NCBI GenBank assembly: GCA_030266365.1
Contig: JAJDHV010000005.1
Coordinates: 1-49,967, forward strand
Length of the DNA stretch: 49,967 bases
Origin: Synergistaceae bacterium OttesenSCG-928-I11
GTDB lineage: Bacteria; Synergistota; Synergistia; Synergistales; Synergistaceae
Reading direction: 5' to 3'
The notes under the pieces are model-generated. The model did no database searches. It was not told where the DNA came from and worked only from the letters and a program-made list of their open reading frames with translations. Positions 1 through 8,836 of the stretch are shown here, in pieces (the first letter of the stretch is position 1; the number at the start of each line of letters is the position of its first letter). The position numbers and the translations under genes are program-made.

Positions 1-28
1 CTTCCCGGCGTGGGACGGCAGGAACTAA
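1..28 (+). CDS. C-terminal end of a probable branched-chain amino-acid substrate-binding protein (partial)
   Basis: One reading frame entering the window ends in FPAWDGRN followed by TAA at 26-28. An aromatic/Pro-rich tail of this type is common at the C terminus of periplasmic Leu/Ile/Val-binding proteins, and the next genes on the same strand are livH, livM, livG and livF, which such a gene usually precedes. Only eight residues are visible, so the identification rests on position rather than on a domain. Confidence 0.35.
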
Positions 29-74
29 GACAGAAGGAATTTCCTCGAAAAATTCAAAATTGCAACACAACAAC

Positions 75-105
75 AAAGACCCCGGGTACCAACACCGGGG
101 TCTTT
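75..105 (+). terminator. 11-bp perfect hairpin between the upstream gene and livH
   Basis: AAAGACCCCGG (75-85) and CCGGGGTCTTT (95-105) form a perfect 11-bp stem around a 9-nt loop. Only three T residues close the stem and no long U tract follows. It may be a leaky terminator or an mRNA-stabilising processing hairpin, either of which would let a binding-protein gene be expressed more strongly than the membrane genes. Confidence 0.5.
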
Positions 106-137
106 GAATAGAAACCACAAGCGCAGAAACGGAGGCA

Positions 138-1004
138 ATGTCCGTGAGCAATTTTGTGCAAGTACTCGTAGACGGTTTGCTGAACGGGGCCGTATATGCC
201 CTCGTCGCCGCCGGCCTCAGCCTCATATGGGGCGTTATGGACGTCATCAACTTCGCGCACGGCGAGTTTCTGATGGTGGCCATGTACGCCTGCTACTGGC
301 TCGGCGTTCTTCTTGGGCTCGATCCCCTCTATTCGTGGGTGTTCACCGGCGCGTTCCTCTTTTTGTTGAGCGCCGCATGTTATAAATTCATCGTCCGGAG
401 AAGCCTCGGCAAAGCTGCGATGGCGCCTCTCCTTGCGACGTTTGGTCTCTCGATCTTTTTGAAAAATTTCTGCCTCAACCGCTTCACACCGAATTTCCGC
501 CTTCTCTCCGGCACCATCATGGACGGCAAGGTCATACGTTTTCTGGACGCTTCCATCCCCGTGCCACAGCTCGTAACCGCGCTCTTCTCGCTTCTTATGC
601 TCGGCGTGCTCTATTACATCATCAAGAAGACGCGCATCGGTTGGGCCATCCAGGCCACCGCGATGGACCGCGAGGCAGCCGAGTTGATGGGGATCGACAC
701 GGAGTGGATCTTCACGCTCGTCTTCGGGCTGGGCGGTCTTTGTGTCGGCATTGCAGGCGGTTTTATGACCTCGTATCTGGCCGTCTTCCCAGAGGCGGGC
801 GCGCTGTTCAGCCTGATCGCCTTCGTGGTCGTGGCGCTGGGCGGCTTCGGCAGTATTCCCGGCGCTCTTCTTGCAGCGATTCTGATCGGACTCGTCGAGT
901 CCTTTGCAGGGTTCTACATCGCGCCGGTCGTGAAATACGTGGCGGTATTCTCGCTCTATCTGATCGTTATCCTCATTCGGCCCAAGGGCCTCTTCGGGTG
1001 GTGA
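138..1004 (+). CDS. livH: Branched-chain amino-acid ABC transporter permease LivH
   Basis: Inner-membrane permease of the high-affinity Leu/Ile/Val (HAAT) ABC transporter, pairing with LivM to form the channel. The protein is 288 residues, the usual LivH length, and strongly hydrophobic. Its N terminus has the family segment GLLNGAVYALVAAGLSLIWG, followed by NFAHGEF. The cytoplasmic coupling loop (AMDREAAELMGI, around residue 180) is the EAA motif that contacts the ATPases. GGAGG at 131-135 is only 2 nt from ATG 138 but 8 nt from the in-frame GTG at 144, so GTG 144 may be the true start. livM follows after 4 nt. Substrate specificity within branched-chain or related amino acids cannot be read from the sequence. 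Confidence 0.95.
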   Translation: MSVSNFVQVLVDGLLNGAVYALVAAGLSLIWGVMDVINFAHGEFLMVAMYACYWLGVLLGLDPLYSWVFTGAFLFLLSAACYKFIVRRSLGKAAMAPLLATFGLSIFLKNFCLNRFTPNFRLLSGTIMDGKVIRFLDASIPVPQLVTALFSLLMLGVLYYIIKKTRIGWAIQATAMDREAAELMGIDTEWIFTLVFGLGGLCVGIAGGFMTSYLAVFPEAGALFSLIAFVVVALGGFGSIPGALLAAILIGLVESFAGFYIAPVVKYVAVFSLYLIVILIRPKGLFGW

Positions 1005-1008
1005 TCGC

Positions 1009-2058
1009 ATGAACGAAGTCAAACACACCGCATCCCGCAACCTGGAGGGGAAGATCTGGATCGGCCTTGTTGCCGCACTTGCAGCGCTCGCCTTCATACC
1101 GGGCGCGATCGGCAACGCGTTCCATGCACACGTCCTTGTGCTGATCCTTTTGTATGCCTCTATGGCGCAGTCCTGGAACATTCTGGGCGGATACTGCGGT
1201 CAGATCTCCTTCGGCCACTCCGTCTTCTTCGGCATCGGCGCGTACGGCGCGGCGCTCGCCATGGTCAAATACGGCGGCACGCCCTGGCTGGGCGCGCTCC
1301 TCGGCGCGGCGACCGCAGCACTCGTCAGCGTCCTGATCAGTTGGCCCTGTTTCAAACTTCGCGGACACTATTTCGCGATCGCGACGTTTGCGATCGTCGA
1401 GATTTTCAACCGCCTCTTCATGGTCTGGGATTGGGTCGAGGGCGCGCTCGGCCTCGATTACCCCATTCTCGAAGACTCCTGGAAATATTTCCTCTGGTCG
1501 TCCGAGAAGGATGGTTATTATATCGGCGTCCTCTGTCTCTTCGTGCTCGTCTTCGGCGTCGTGCGGTTCATCGAGAAACGGCGCTTCGGCTACTACATGC
1601 GCGCGGTGCGGGAAGGGCAGGAGACGGCGGAATCGCTCGGCGTGAACAGCACGAAGGTCAAACTCTCCGCGATGGCCACGTCGGCCTTCTTTGCTGGTCT
1701 CTGCGGTGCGTTCTTCGCGCAGTACAACTACCGCGTCGATCCGCCGATGGTCCTGTCGCTCGACATGTCGATGAAATTCGTCCTCATCACGATCCTAGGC
1801 GGTATGGGGACGTTCTGGGGGCCGCTTCTGGGCGCAGTGATCCTCATTCCGCTCCAGGAGTACACGCGCACATATCTTGCATCGCTCGGCCCCGGCGTCG
1901 ACCAGATGATCTACGGTGCACTCATCATCTTCATGATGGCCCGCCAGCCAAAGGGCGTCATGGGATTCCTCGAGGAGTTCGGCCTCTTCGGCAAGAAGGG
2001 AATTGCCGCGACCGAGTCGGAAATCGTCTCGGTCGAAACGGACGGAGGTGAAGAGTGA
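1009..2058 (+). CDS. livM: Branched-chain amino-acid ABC transporter permease LivM
   Basis: Second permease subunit of the Liv transporter, 349 residues with about nine hydrophobic segments. The family segment SWNILGGYCGQISFGHSVFF lies near residue 60 and the EAA coupling loop AVREGQETAESLGVNSTKVK near residue 200. The C-terminal tail of about 25 residues after the last membrane segment is polar. ATG 1009 follows the livH stop by 4 nt. Its TGA overlaps the livG start by one base (TGATG), indicating translational coupling. Together with livH, livG and livF it forms one operon on the plus strand. Confidence 0.95.
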   Translation: MNEVKHTASRNLEGKIWIGLVAALAALAFIPGAIGNAFHAHVLVLILLYASMAQSWNILGGYCGQISFGHSVFFGIGAYGAALAMVKYGGTPWLGALLGAATAALVSVLISWPCFKLRGHYFAIATFAIVEIFNRLFMVWDWVEGALGLDYPILEDSWKYFLWSSEKDGYYIGVLCLFVLVFGVVRFIEKRRFGYYMRAVREGQETAESLGVNSTKVKLSAMATSAFFAGLCGAFFAQYNYRVDPPMVLSLDMSMKFVLITILGGMGTFWGPLLGAVILIPLQEYTRTYLASLGPGVDQMIYGALIIFMMARQPKGVMGFLEEFGLFGKKGIAATESEIVSVETDGGEE

Positions 2059-2834
2059 TGGCGCTTCTCGACGTACAAGGCATTACGATGAAATTCGGCT
2101 CTCTCGTTGCGAACAACGACGTCTCCTTCACGGTCGACCGGGGTGAGATCGTCGGTTTGATCGGTCCCAACGGCTCCGGCAAGACGACGCTCTTCAACTG
2201 CGTGTCGGGACTGTATAAACCCACAGCGGGCCGAGTCGTGTTCGACGGTACGGAGATCACCGGTATGCCGATGCACAAGGTTGCAGCACTGGGCCTTACC
2301 CGCACGTTCCAGGTCGTTCGTCCGCTCAAGGAGATGACCGTGCTCGAGAACATCATGGTCGGAGCCTACCTTCACAACGCCGACAAGGAGAAAGCGAGGA
2401 AGACGGCGGAAGAATGCCTGAAGCTCTGCTATCTGGAGGAGTGGCGCGACAGGCCGGCAGGCGCGATGACAATCGGCAATAAAAAACGCCTCGAGGTCGC
2501 GCGGGCACTCGCGACTTCCCCGAAAATGATCCTCTTGGATGAAGCGGTTGCCGGCCTCACCTCGACCGAGGTCAACGAAATGGTTGCGCTGATCAAGAAC
2601 CTCCAGAAGAACGGAATGACGATCCTCATGGTCGAACACATCATGGAGGCCATTATGCCGATATCGAGCAAGATCGTCGTCCTGAACAGCGGCATGAAAA
2701 TCGCGGAAGGTGCGCCGGAAGAAGTGACGAACGACGAACAGGTCATCACGGCGTATCTCGGGGAAAAGTTCGCACGTAGGCTTGCGGAGACGAAGGCGAA
2801 ACAAGCGTCCAACCGGGAGAAGAATAATGATTGA
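2058..2834 (+). CDS. livG: Branched-chain amino-acid ABC transporter ATPase LivG
   Basis: Cytoplasmic ATPase of the Liv transporter, 258 residues from ATG 2058. GGAGG at 2044-2048 sits 9 nt upstream, which favours this ATG over the adjoining GTG at 2055. Walker A is GPNGSGKTT near residue 40 and Walker B is MILLDEAVAGL. The Q-loop region TRTFQ is typical of LivG. The signature loop, normally LSGGQ or LSYGQ, reads TIGNKKRLEVARAL, a variant without the Ser-Gly-Gly core; the rest of the ATP site is intact. The last 8 nt overlap livF. Confidence 0.94.
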   Translation: MALLDVQGITMKFGSLVANNDVSFTVDRGEIVGLIGPNGSGKTTLFNCVSGLYKPTAGRVVFDGTEITGMPMHKVAALGLTRTFQVVRPLKEMTVLENIMVGAYLHNADKEKARKTAEECLKLCYLEEWRDRPAGAMTIGNKKRLEVARALATSPKMILLDEAVAGLTSTEVNEMVALIKNLQKNGMTILMVEHIMEAIMPISSKIVVLNSGMKIAEGAPEEVTNDEQVITAYLGEKFARRLAETKAKQASNREKNND

Positions 2835-3552
2835 CGCACGCGAAAAAATTCTGGAAGTTTCCGACATCTATTGCTATTACGACAGCATCCAGGCTGTTCA
2901 CGGCGTTTCGCTCGACGTTGCGCAGGGCGAGATCGTCGCAATCATCGGCGCAAACGGCGCCGGGAAATCGACGGTAATGCGTTCGATCGCGGGTCTGATG
3001 CACCCCCGCAAAGGCAGTATCAAATTTCAGGGCGAAGAGATCTCGGCGACGCCCGCGAATAAGATCATCTACAAAGGAATCAGTTATGTGCCGGAAGGGC
3101 GCAGGCTTTTCGCCAACCTTTCGGTTCGGGAAAACCTCGAGCTCGGTGCCTTCATGGAAAAAGACCGCTCGGTGATCGAACGCCGGCTCGAAGAGGTTTT
3201 CGACCTCTTTCCCATCTTGAAAGAGCGTGCGACACAGCTTGCACAGACGATGAGCGGCGGCGAACAGCAGATGTGCGCCATTGCGCGCGGAATGATGTGC
3301 GCGCCGAAACTCCTGATGCTCGACGAGCTTTCTCTCGGCCTCATGCCGAGCCTCGTCGAAAAAGTGCTCGAGTCCGTCGTGGAGATCAACAGGAAGGGTG
3401 TCACCGTCCTTCTGGTGGAACAGATGGTCCAGGAAGCATTGGAAATCGCAAACCGCGGTTACGTCATTCAGGTCGGCAGGATCGTGCAGCACGGAACTGC
3501 ACGCGAACTGCTCGACTCCGACGAGGTCCGCAAAGCGTACATGGGCATGTGA
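2827..3552 (+). CDS. livF: Branched-chain amino-acid ABC transporter ATPase LivF
   Basis: Second ATPase of the Liv transporter, 241 residues from ATG 2827, which lies inside the end of livG (8-nt overlap) and follows GGGAGAAG. Walker A is GANGAGKST, the signature is the canonical MSGGEQQ, and Walker B is LLMLDELSLGL. The YVPEGRRLFANLSVRENL segment is characteristic of LivF. The canonical signature contrasts with the variant loop in LivG, so the heterodimer probably has one conventional and one unusual ATP site. The gene ends the operon, 24 nt before a strong terminator. Confidence 0.95.
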   Translation: MIDAREKILEVSDIYCYYDSIQAVHGVSLDVAQGEIVAIIGANGAGKSTVMRSIAGLMHPRKGSIKFQGEEISATPANKIIYKGISYVPEGRRLFANLSVRENLELGAFMEKDRSVIERRLEEVFDLFPILKERATQLAQTMSGGEQQMCAIARGMMCAPKLLMLDELSLGLMPSLVEKVLESVVEINRKGVTVLLVEQMVQEALEIANRGYVIQVGRIVQHGTARELLDSDEVRKAYMGM

Positions 3553-3575
3553 CCCAGTCGAAGCCAAACGAAAAC

Positions 3576-3619
3576 GCCCGCGTCGCTTATGCATTGGCAT
3601 AACGACGCGGGCATTTTTA
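3576..3619. terminator. Bidirectional terminator between livF and gspF
   Basis: GCCCGCGTCG (3576-3585) pairs with CGACGCGGGC (3603-3612), and the inner TTATGC (3587-3592) pairs with GCATAA (3597-3602) around a 4-nt loop. This gives 16 bp with one bulged C. ATTTTTATT follows on the plus strand, and AAAA precedes the stem, giving a short U tract for the opposite strand. It serves the convergent livF and gspF ends. Confidence 0.88.
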
Positions 3620-3635
3620 TTCGAAGAACGAAAAA

Positions 3636-4793
3636 TTATATGCCGGCGAGATCGGAGAGATTGAAGATCGGCAAAAGAACCGCCAAAACGACGAATCCAA
3701 CGACGACACCCAGCACCATGATGATGATCGGTTCCGCAAGGCTCGACCACTTCTGCATCGATGTCTGCGCGAACTCCCAGGAGTTGGCGGAGATCCGGTC
3801 GAGGCACTCCGGCAGATTGCCCCCGACTTCACCGATGCGCACGATTGCAACGATGTCCTCGGAGAAGGTTCCCTGCCGTTCGAGGCTCTGAGAAAATCGA
3901 TACCCCTTCCGTACTTCTTCCGCAAGGAAATGAACGCGCCCCTTCACGGGGTCCATTGGCTCGGACATTTCGAGCGCCTGGACGAGCGGTACACCGGTCT
4001 TTATCAGCGTGGAAAGCTGCGAAAAGAGCATCGAAACGGTCAGAAGGTTGCGAACGTCCCTGAAAATCGGAAGGCGAATCCGCTTTCCCTTCCTCTTCAT
4101 GTAAAGATAGGCGAGAAAAAGGATCAGAAGAGTCGGCAGTCCTGCGTTTTTGATCACAGCCGACATCGCGAGCAGGATACGCGTTGCGAGGGGCAGCGTT
4201 TCTCCCGAGTCGACGATGATGCCAGTCAATTGAGGGACGACGTATGCGATCAGAAATGCGACGACGAAAAAACCGACGACGAGCATCAGAATCGGATACG
4301 TCAATGCGGATGAAATTTTTCTGCGAAGCGTGATCTGGCTTTGCAAGAGCGCGGAGGCTTTTTCGAGAATATCCGGAAGCGACGACGAACGTTCTCCGCT
4401 TTCGACCATCCCGATGAGAAAGTCCTGAAAGACGCCCTGCGACTTCATACTCTGGGCAAGCGAACGGCCCGATTCGACGGATTCCCGCAGTTCGGAGAAA
4501 ATCGGCTGGAGCCGTTTGTCTCTCGTCTGTCGTTGAAGCAGCCGCAAAACCTCGGTCAACGAAAGGCCGCTCAGCAAAAATGCTGAGAGCATCGAGCAGA
4601 ACATGTGTTGGTCTTCGAGCTTGAGGGGTTTGGTCTCTTTTTTGCCGTCCTTGTTCTTTTCAAGTTGGAGGGAGATCGGCACATATCCCTCGAAACCGAG
4701 GGTGCGAAGCAGTTCGTCCTCCGTTACGGCCTCCTTGCGAAAAGATTTCAGGTCGCCGTTCAGGTCGTAGGCCTTTACCTTGAAGATCGGCAT
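3636..4793 (-). CDS. gspF: Type II secretion / type IV pilus inner-membrane platform protein GspF (PilC family)
   Basis: Polytopic inner-membrane platform protein that couples the GspE ATPase to pseudopilus assembly. Its 385 residues are close to the family norm. Two T2SSF helical-bundle repeats are visible, one with SGLSLTEVLRLLQRQ and MVESGERSSSLPDILEKAS, the second with TGVPLVQALEMSE and VRIGEVGGNLPECLDRIS. Hydrophobic segments follow each repeat (YPILMLVVGFFVVAFLIAYV and IIIMVLGVVVGFVVLAVLLP). The N-terminal 60 residues form the small domain found in PilC/GspF proteins. It is last in the secretion cluster, 3 nt after gspE. Since no major pilin gene is in the window, PilC cannot be excluded; the neighbouring gspC/L/M/K genes favour GspF. 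Confidence 0.9.
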   Translation of the reverse strand: MPIFKVKAYDLNGDLKSFRKEAVTEDELLRTLGFEGYVPISLQLEKNKDGKKETKPLKLEDQHMFCSMLSAFLLSGLSLTEVLRLLQRQTRDKRLQPIFSELRESVESGRSLAQSMKSQGVFQDFLIGMVESGERSSSLPDILEKASALLQSQITLRRKISSALTYPILMLVVGFFVVAFLIAYVVPQLTGIIVDSGETLPLATRILLAMSAVIKNAGLPTLLILFLAYLYMKRKGKRIRLPIFRDVRNLLTVSMLFSQLSTLIKTGVPLVQALEMSEPMDPVKGRVHFLAEEVRKGYRFSQSLERQGTFSEDIVAIVRIGEVGGNLPECLDRISANSWEFAQTSMQKWSSLAEPIIIMVLGVVVGFVVLAVLLPIFNLSDLAGI

Positions 4794-4796
4794 ACG

Positions 4797-6287
4797 TTAG
4801 ACCTCGCCGACGACGCGCATCATCTCTTCCGACGTCGTCGATCCTGCGGCGACGCTCGCAAGGCCAAGCTCGAGCAGCGACCGCATCCCATTCTTCTTGG
4901 CGAGTGAGCGGAGATCTGCGACGGAAACGCCGTTGGAGATGGCCTCGGCGATTTCAGGTGTAACGTCGAACTGTTCATACAGGCCGAATCGCCCCTTGTA
5001 TCCGGTCTCGCGGCAGACCTCACAGCCGACGCCGCGATAGACGGTGTCGATACCGTATTTTTTCATCGTTGCCGGTGCATCGAGCGATTGCTTGCAGTTC
5101 GGGCAAATGCGCCGAACAAGCCTTTGCGCGACAACGCCTAAAAGAGAGCCTGCGATAAGATACGGTTCGATTCCCATATCGACAAGCCGCGAAACGGCAC
5201 TGACGGAATCGTTGGTATGCAGCGTCGAGAGGACAAGGTGACCGGTCAGCGACGACTGCACGCCGATGTGTGCTGTTTCAAAATCGCGCATCTCACCGAT
5301 CATGATGATATCGGGATCCTGCCTCAGGATCGAACGAAGCGCACTCGCAAACGTCACGCCCGCCTTTTCATTGACGTGAACCTGTCCGACGCCAGGAACA
5401 TCATATTCGATCGGATCCTCAACGGTGATGATGTTGACCTCGGGACGCGCAAGCGCCTGGAGGATCGCGTACAGCGTCGTGCTCTTTCCGGAACCGGTCG
5501 GCCCGGTCAGAAGGATCATCCCGTGTGGGTTACGAATCAGCGAATCGAGCCGCACTTTTTCCTCCGGTGCCATTCCGAGATCCTCGAGCGTGAGCAACCC
5601 GCGCGCTTTGTCGAGCAGTCGCATGACGATCCGTTCGCCGTGTTGAGTCGGCAGAGAACTGACGCGAATGTCTACCGCACGGTCCCCCAACGTGATTCCG
5701 ATGCGTCCGTCCTGAGGGATAAATCGCTCGGCGATATCCATCTTCGCCATGACCTTGATCCTGCTCGTGACCGGCGACTGGTGTCCCTTCGTCAGTTCGT
5801 AGCGGTCGTGAAGGACGCCGTCGATACGATACCGAACGAGCAATTTATCCTCGAATGGTTCGAGGTGGATATCGGTGGCTCGATCCTTGACCGCCTCAAG
5901 CAGAACGCCGTTGACGAGTTTGATGACCGGCGCGTCGACCGTATCGCTCAAGACCTCCTGTCGCGCAAGCTGCGAAAGGTCGTCGACCGACTCGATGGCA
6001 TTGAGCGTGTCTTGTGCAACGCCGCTTTTGAGATCGTAGAGCGCACGAATTACCGCGGTGATCTCCTCTTCGGGATAAAACGCCAACTGCGCCGTTTTAC
6101 CCCCTCCCATCGCAAGAAGCTGTGCGTCGAGGATCGCCGAGGGCGAGGAAGCACCGACAATCAGCGTATTGTCGAAGGAGTCGATCGGGACAATGCCTTT
6201 TTCCCTCAAAGCGTCAATGCTGACGCCCTTGGGGATCAGATCGAGAACCTGCTCCGCTGGAGGAAGTTTTGTCGTGTTTTCAGTCAT
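4797..6287 (-). CDS. gspE: Type II secretion ATPase GspE (PilB family)
   Basis: Hexameric cytoplasmic ATPase powering pseudopilus assembly, 496 residues from ATG 6287. The frame stays open further upstream, but those 48 codons lie inside the secretin gene, and ATG 6287 begins 4 nt after its stop. An N-terminal MshEN/GspE-N domain (about 10-90) precedes the ATPase core. Walker A is GPTGSGKST (262-270), the Asp box contains ITVEDPIEY, Walker B is IIMIGEMRD (327-335), and the His box contains STLHTND. Four cysteines (395, 398, 422, 425; CPNC and CEVC) form the zinc-binding CM domain typical of GspE/PilB and absent from PilT. All catalytic motifs are intact. Confidence 0.93.
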   Translation of the reverse strand: MTENTTKLPPAEQVLDLIPKGVSIDALREKGIVPIDSFDNTLIVGASSPSAILDAQLLAMGGGKTAQLAFYPEEEITAVIRALYDLKSGVAQDTLNAIESVDDLSQLARQEVLSDTVDAPVIKLVNGVLLEAVKDRATDIHLEPFEDKLLVRYRIDGVLHDRYELTKGHQSPVTSRIKVMAKMDIAERFIPQDGRIGITLGDRAVDIRVSSLPTQHGERIVMRLLDKARGLLTLEDLGMAPEEKVRLDSLIRNPHGMILLTGPTGSGKSTTLYAILQALARPEVNIITVEDPIEYDVPGVGQVHVNEKAGVTFASALRSILRQDPDIIMIGEMRDFETAHIGVQSSLTGHLVLSTLHTNDSVSAVSRLVDMGIEPYLIAGSLLGVVAQRLVRRICPNCKQSLDAPATMKKYGIDTVYRGVGCEVCRETGYKGRFGLYEQFDVTPEIAEAISNGVSVADLRSLAKKNGMRSLLELGLASVAAGSTTSEEMMRVVGEV

Positions 6288-6291
6288 CGCC

Positions 6292-8355
6292 TTATTTTTC
6301 GTCTCGATTCCGGCTTCTGTCCGGAAGGCCGGGTTCCTTTTTCTTGGGTTTCTGATCCTCACTGGCCGTGTTTGCAAGGAGATTATCTTTTGCCACGCCC
6401 TCCTTGGCATTCGATTTGAGAAATTCCTCATAATTCTTTATGATTGTCTGTCTCTCGCCAATACTGAGGCCAGATTCTCCCGTAGTGACGGAAATGGTGG
6501 CTTCTCTCGCCTGCTGCGGCGTTTCGATGATCGTCGGCGTCAGAAACACCATCAGGTCGATCTTCTCGCGCGTCCTCTCCTGCGACGTAAAGAGATTCCC
6601 AAGCAGAGGGATGTAAGAGAAACCCGGAACACGGTTTTTCAAGGTTCTCTCGACCTCCCGAATCAACCCGCCCAGAATGATTGTTTCGTTGTTTGCGACC
6701 AATACATTCGTTTTGATCAGGCGCTTGGACGTCGTCGGCGTCGTGTTGCCCGTTGCACTGACAAGGTCCTCCACCGTCTGCTCTATGTCGAGTGCGACGA
6801 GGTTGCCGCTCCGAATGTGCGGTGTGACCTTCAGAATCAGGCCGGTGTCCTTGTATTCGTAGCTGCTCTGTGTCGCGGCAGGGTTGCTGATGTCCGACGT
6901 TTGCCCTTTCATCAGAGGGATGACATGTCCGACCTGAAGCGCGCTCGGCATGTTGTCTGTGCACATCAGCCGCGGCATAGAGAGAATGTTGATGGCGTTG
7001 AACGTGTTCAGCATTTTTATGTATGCATACAAAAGCCCCATACCTTTGGTGCTGGTTTGTTTAATCGCATTTCCGTTCGCGTCGTAGACGATCTCTTCCT
7101 GTTTCGTCATATCGGCGAACCACTGCTGAAACTGCGCGGGGATTCCCGTTGCACCCAACTGTGCGCCGCCACCGATGAGTAAATTGTCGCCTGCATCGCC
7201 GCCCCATGCAGCCCAATCGACGCCCGCGCTGTTGAGTTTGTTCAAGTTCACTTCGGCGATCAACCCGCGCAGAAGAACCTGTTTGGGCTGGACATCGAGT
7301 TCTTCGAGTATGCCTCTGATCGCGTTATATTGCTCCTGTGACGCCGTAAAAACGAGGCTGTTCGTGGAGAGGTCGGGCACAACGCTGCTTTGCGCGGAAG
7401 CGTTATTCGGATCGGGTTGAAGCTTTGCGGCAACGGCCAGAATCTGGCTGATTTGCTCCGACACCGTCTGCGCGTCCGCGTTCTGCAGGCGATAGACATG
7501 AAAATTGTTGACCGAAGACTGAATGTCGAGTTCCAGGATAACTTTTTCCGCTTCCACAAGGGCCTCGCGACTTCCGACGACATTGATTTTGCTGCTCCGC
7601 TCGTCTCCGATCGAGAAAAGTGACGCGAGCTTCGACGTCGGGTCTTGTGCAATCGCATTGAGGTGGCCTTCGACGAGTTTGGCGGACGTGTGCTTCAATG
7701 TAAACGTCTTAATTGTTCGGATGCTGTCCGGTGCGTCAAGGGCGCGGATAATCCGTACGGCATTGTTCAGGAGAACGGACCTGCCGGTCAAAAGCACGCC
7801 GGATCCTCCGGCGAGTGGCGCGATATTCAGCCCAGGCACACCCAGTTTGACCGGTTCGACGACGTATGCTGCTTTGACATATTCGAGCGGGACGATCTGA
7901 ACGGCGACCTGCTCACTGGGCGCGATACTCTGCGGGCCTTTGATCACTTCGTTTGTCGTGGAAGGGCCTTTGTTTGCCGGGCTCAGCTTCGAATAGCCCT
8001 CCATCCCCTGGAGGGAAAGACCGTTCATTTCCAGAACGGAGAGCATGACTTGGCGCGCCTCCTTGATGCTGATGACCTTCGGGGAGACGACGGAAACGGT
8101 TCCCTTTACGGCGGGATCGACAAGGATATTCTCGCCAAGCAGCTCCGACATGAATCGAATGAATTGAATCATTTCGAGATCTTTAAAATTGAACTGCACC
8201 CGACCGCTTTCCCGCATTGCCTGAGCTGCCGCGATCAGGTTCTGCTCGCTCTGCTCGTCTTCAACGACGGGTTCTGCCGCGTATGTCGTAACTGATAAAG
8301 AGGCGACGATAATAAAGGCAAAGAGGAACGCGCCTCTTCGAAATATATGCTTCAC
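6292..8355 (-). CDS. gspD: Outer-membrane secretin GspD (PilQ family)
   Basis: Outer-membrane secretin forming the exit channel, 687 residues from GTG 8355. The start is set by AAGGAG at 8364-8369, 8 nt upstream; earlier in-frame codons run into the preceding gene. A signal peptide (KHIFRRGAFLFAFIIVASLS, then TTYA) is followed by an N0 domain (NFKDLEMIQFIRFMSELLGE), N1-N3 repeats (about 190-390), and the secretin core from about 410 with LQVGHVIPLM, YKDTGLILKVTPHI and VPGFSYIPLLGNLF. A 75-residue polar, Lys/Arg-rich tail follows and could hold an S-domain-like pilotin site; no pilotin gene is in the window. It is direct evidence for a diderm envelope. Confidence 0.93.
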   Translation of the reverse strand: MKHIFRRGAFLFAFIIVASLSVTTYAAEPVVEDEQSEQNLIAAAQAMRESGRVQFNFKDLEMIQFIRFMSELLGENILVDPAVKGTVSVVSPKVISIKEARQVMLSVLEMNGLSLQGMEGYSKLSPANKGPSTTNEVIKGPQSIAPSEQVAVQIVPLEYVKAAYVVEPVKLGVPGLNIAPLAGGSGVLLTGRSVLLNNAVRIIRALDAPDSIRTIKTFTLKHTSAKLVEGHLNAIAQDPTSKLASLFSIGDERSSKINVVGSREALVEAEKVILELDIQSSVNNFHVYRLQNADAQTVSEQISQILAVAAKLQPDPNNASAQSSVVPDLSTNSLVFTASQEQYNAIRGILEELDVQPKQVLLRGLIAEVNLNKLNSAGVDWAAWGGDAGDNLLIGGGAQLGATGIPAQFQQWFADMTKQEEIVYDANGNAIKQTSTKGMGLLYAYIKMLNTFNAINILSMPRLMCTDNMPSALQVGHVIPLMKGQTSDISNPAATQSSYEYKDTGLILKVTPHIRSGNLVALDIEQTVEDLVSATGNTTPTTSKRLIKTNVLVANNETIILGGLIREVERTLKNRVPGFSYIPLLGNLFTSQERTREKIDLMVFLTPTIIETPQQAREATISVTTGESGLSIGERQTIIKNYEEFLKSNAKEGVAKDNLLANTASEDQKPKKKEPGLPDRSRNRDEK

Positions 8356-8380
8356 AAGCACCACTCCTTCATGGAACGTA

Positions 8381-8836
8381 TCAATTCTCAAACGCTGCCG
8401 CATCCTCCGATGCGGCTTTTGCCACTTCTTCGGAATAAGGCAGAAAAACGATCATCGATTTTTTTTGATAAGTTATTTCAAGTTCTCTCCAGCGCAATTT
8501 CTGTTCTCGAAATTTTTCTATCTCTGCTGTAAGCTCATCTCCGCCGATTTTCAGTGCGTTTATGTCGATTTTATCATCGATCCACAAAGATTCCTCCCGC
8601 TCTGTAACGTTCCACTCGAGGTCGTCGCTGATCCCAAACGAATTAAACGGATCAATTGTAAGCGCAATCTGCATCTTCGTCGCCTCGTCGATCAAAGCTT
8701 CTTTTTCACGTACCGCCGACAGACCTCTTTCGGAGAGTGCGACAAGTTTCAAGGACGCCGTAACGACCAAACCCAGCACGAGAACGGAAATCAAGGCCTC
8801 CATCATCGTGAAACCCCGTTTTTTATTTAACGACAT
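8381..8836 (-). CDS. Minor pseudopilin, GspI-like
   Basis: Prepilin-like protein of 151 residues. The N terminus has a short basic leader, then a type III signal: KKRG before the predicted cleavage, Phe9 as +1 and Glu13 as +5 (FTMMEALISVLVLGLVV), continuing into the hydrophobic helix. The rest is polar and acidic with no cysteines. Position between gspC and gspD, short length and lack of a GspG-type C-terminal region suggest a minor pseudopilin; GspI is the closest assignment, GspH possible. It overlaps the end of gspC by 14 nt. A prepilin peptidase would be needed for maturation and none is in this window. Confidence 0.72.
   Translation of the reverse strand: MSLNKKRGFTMMEALISVLVLGLVVTASLKLVALSERGLSAVREKEALIDEATKMQIALTIDPFNSFGISDDLEWNVTEREESLWIDDKIDINALKIGGDELTAEIEKFREQKLRWRELEITYQKKSMIVFLPYSEEVAKAASEDAAAFEN

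Noticed and set aside
54-1181. Long open frame on the minus strand opposite livH/livM.
   Set aside because: It is antisense to a clear transporter gene, its composition is rich in Asp/Glu/Arg/His as expected for a shadow frame, and it shows no domain.
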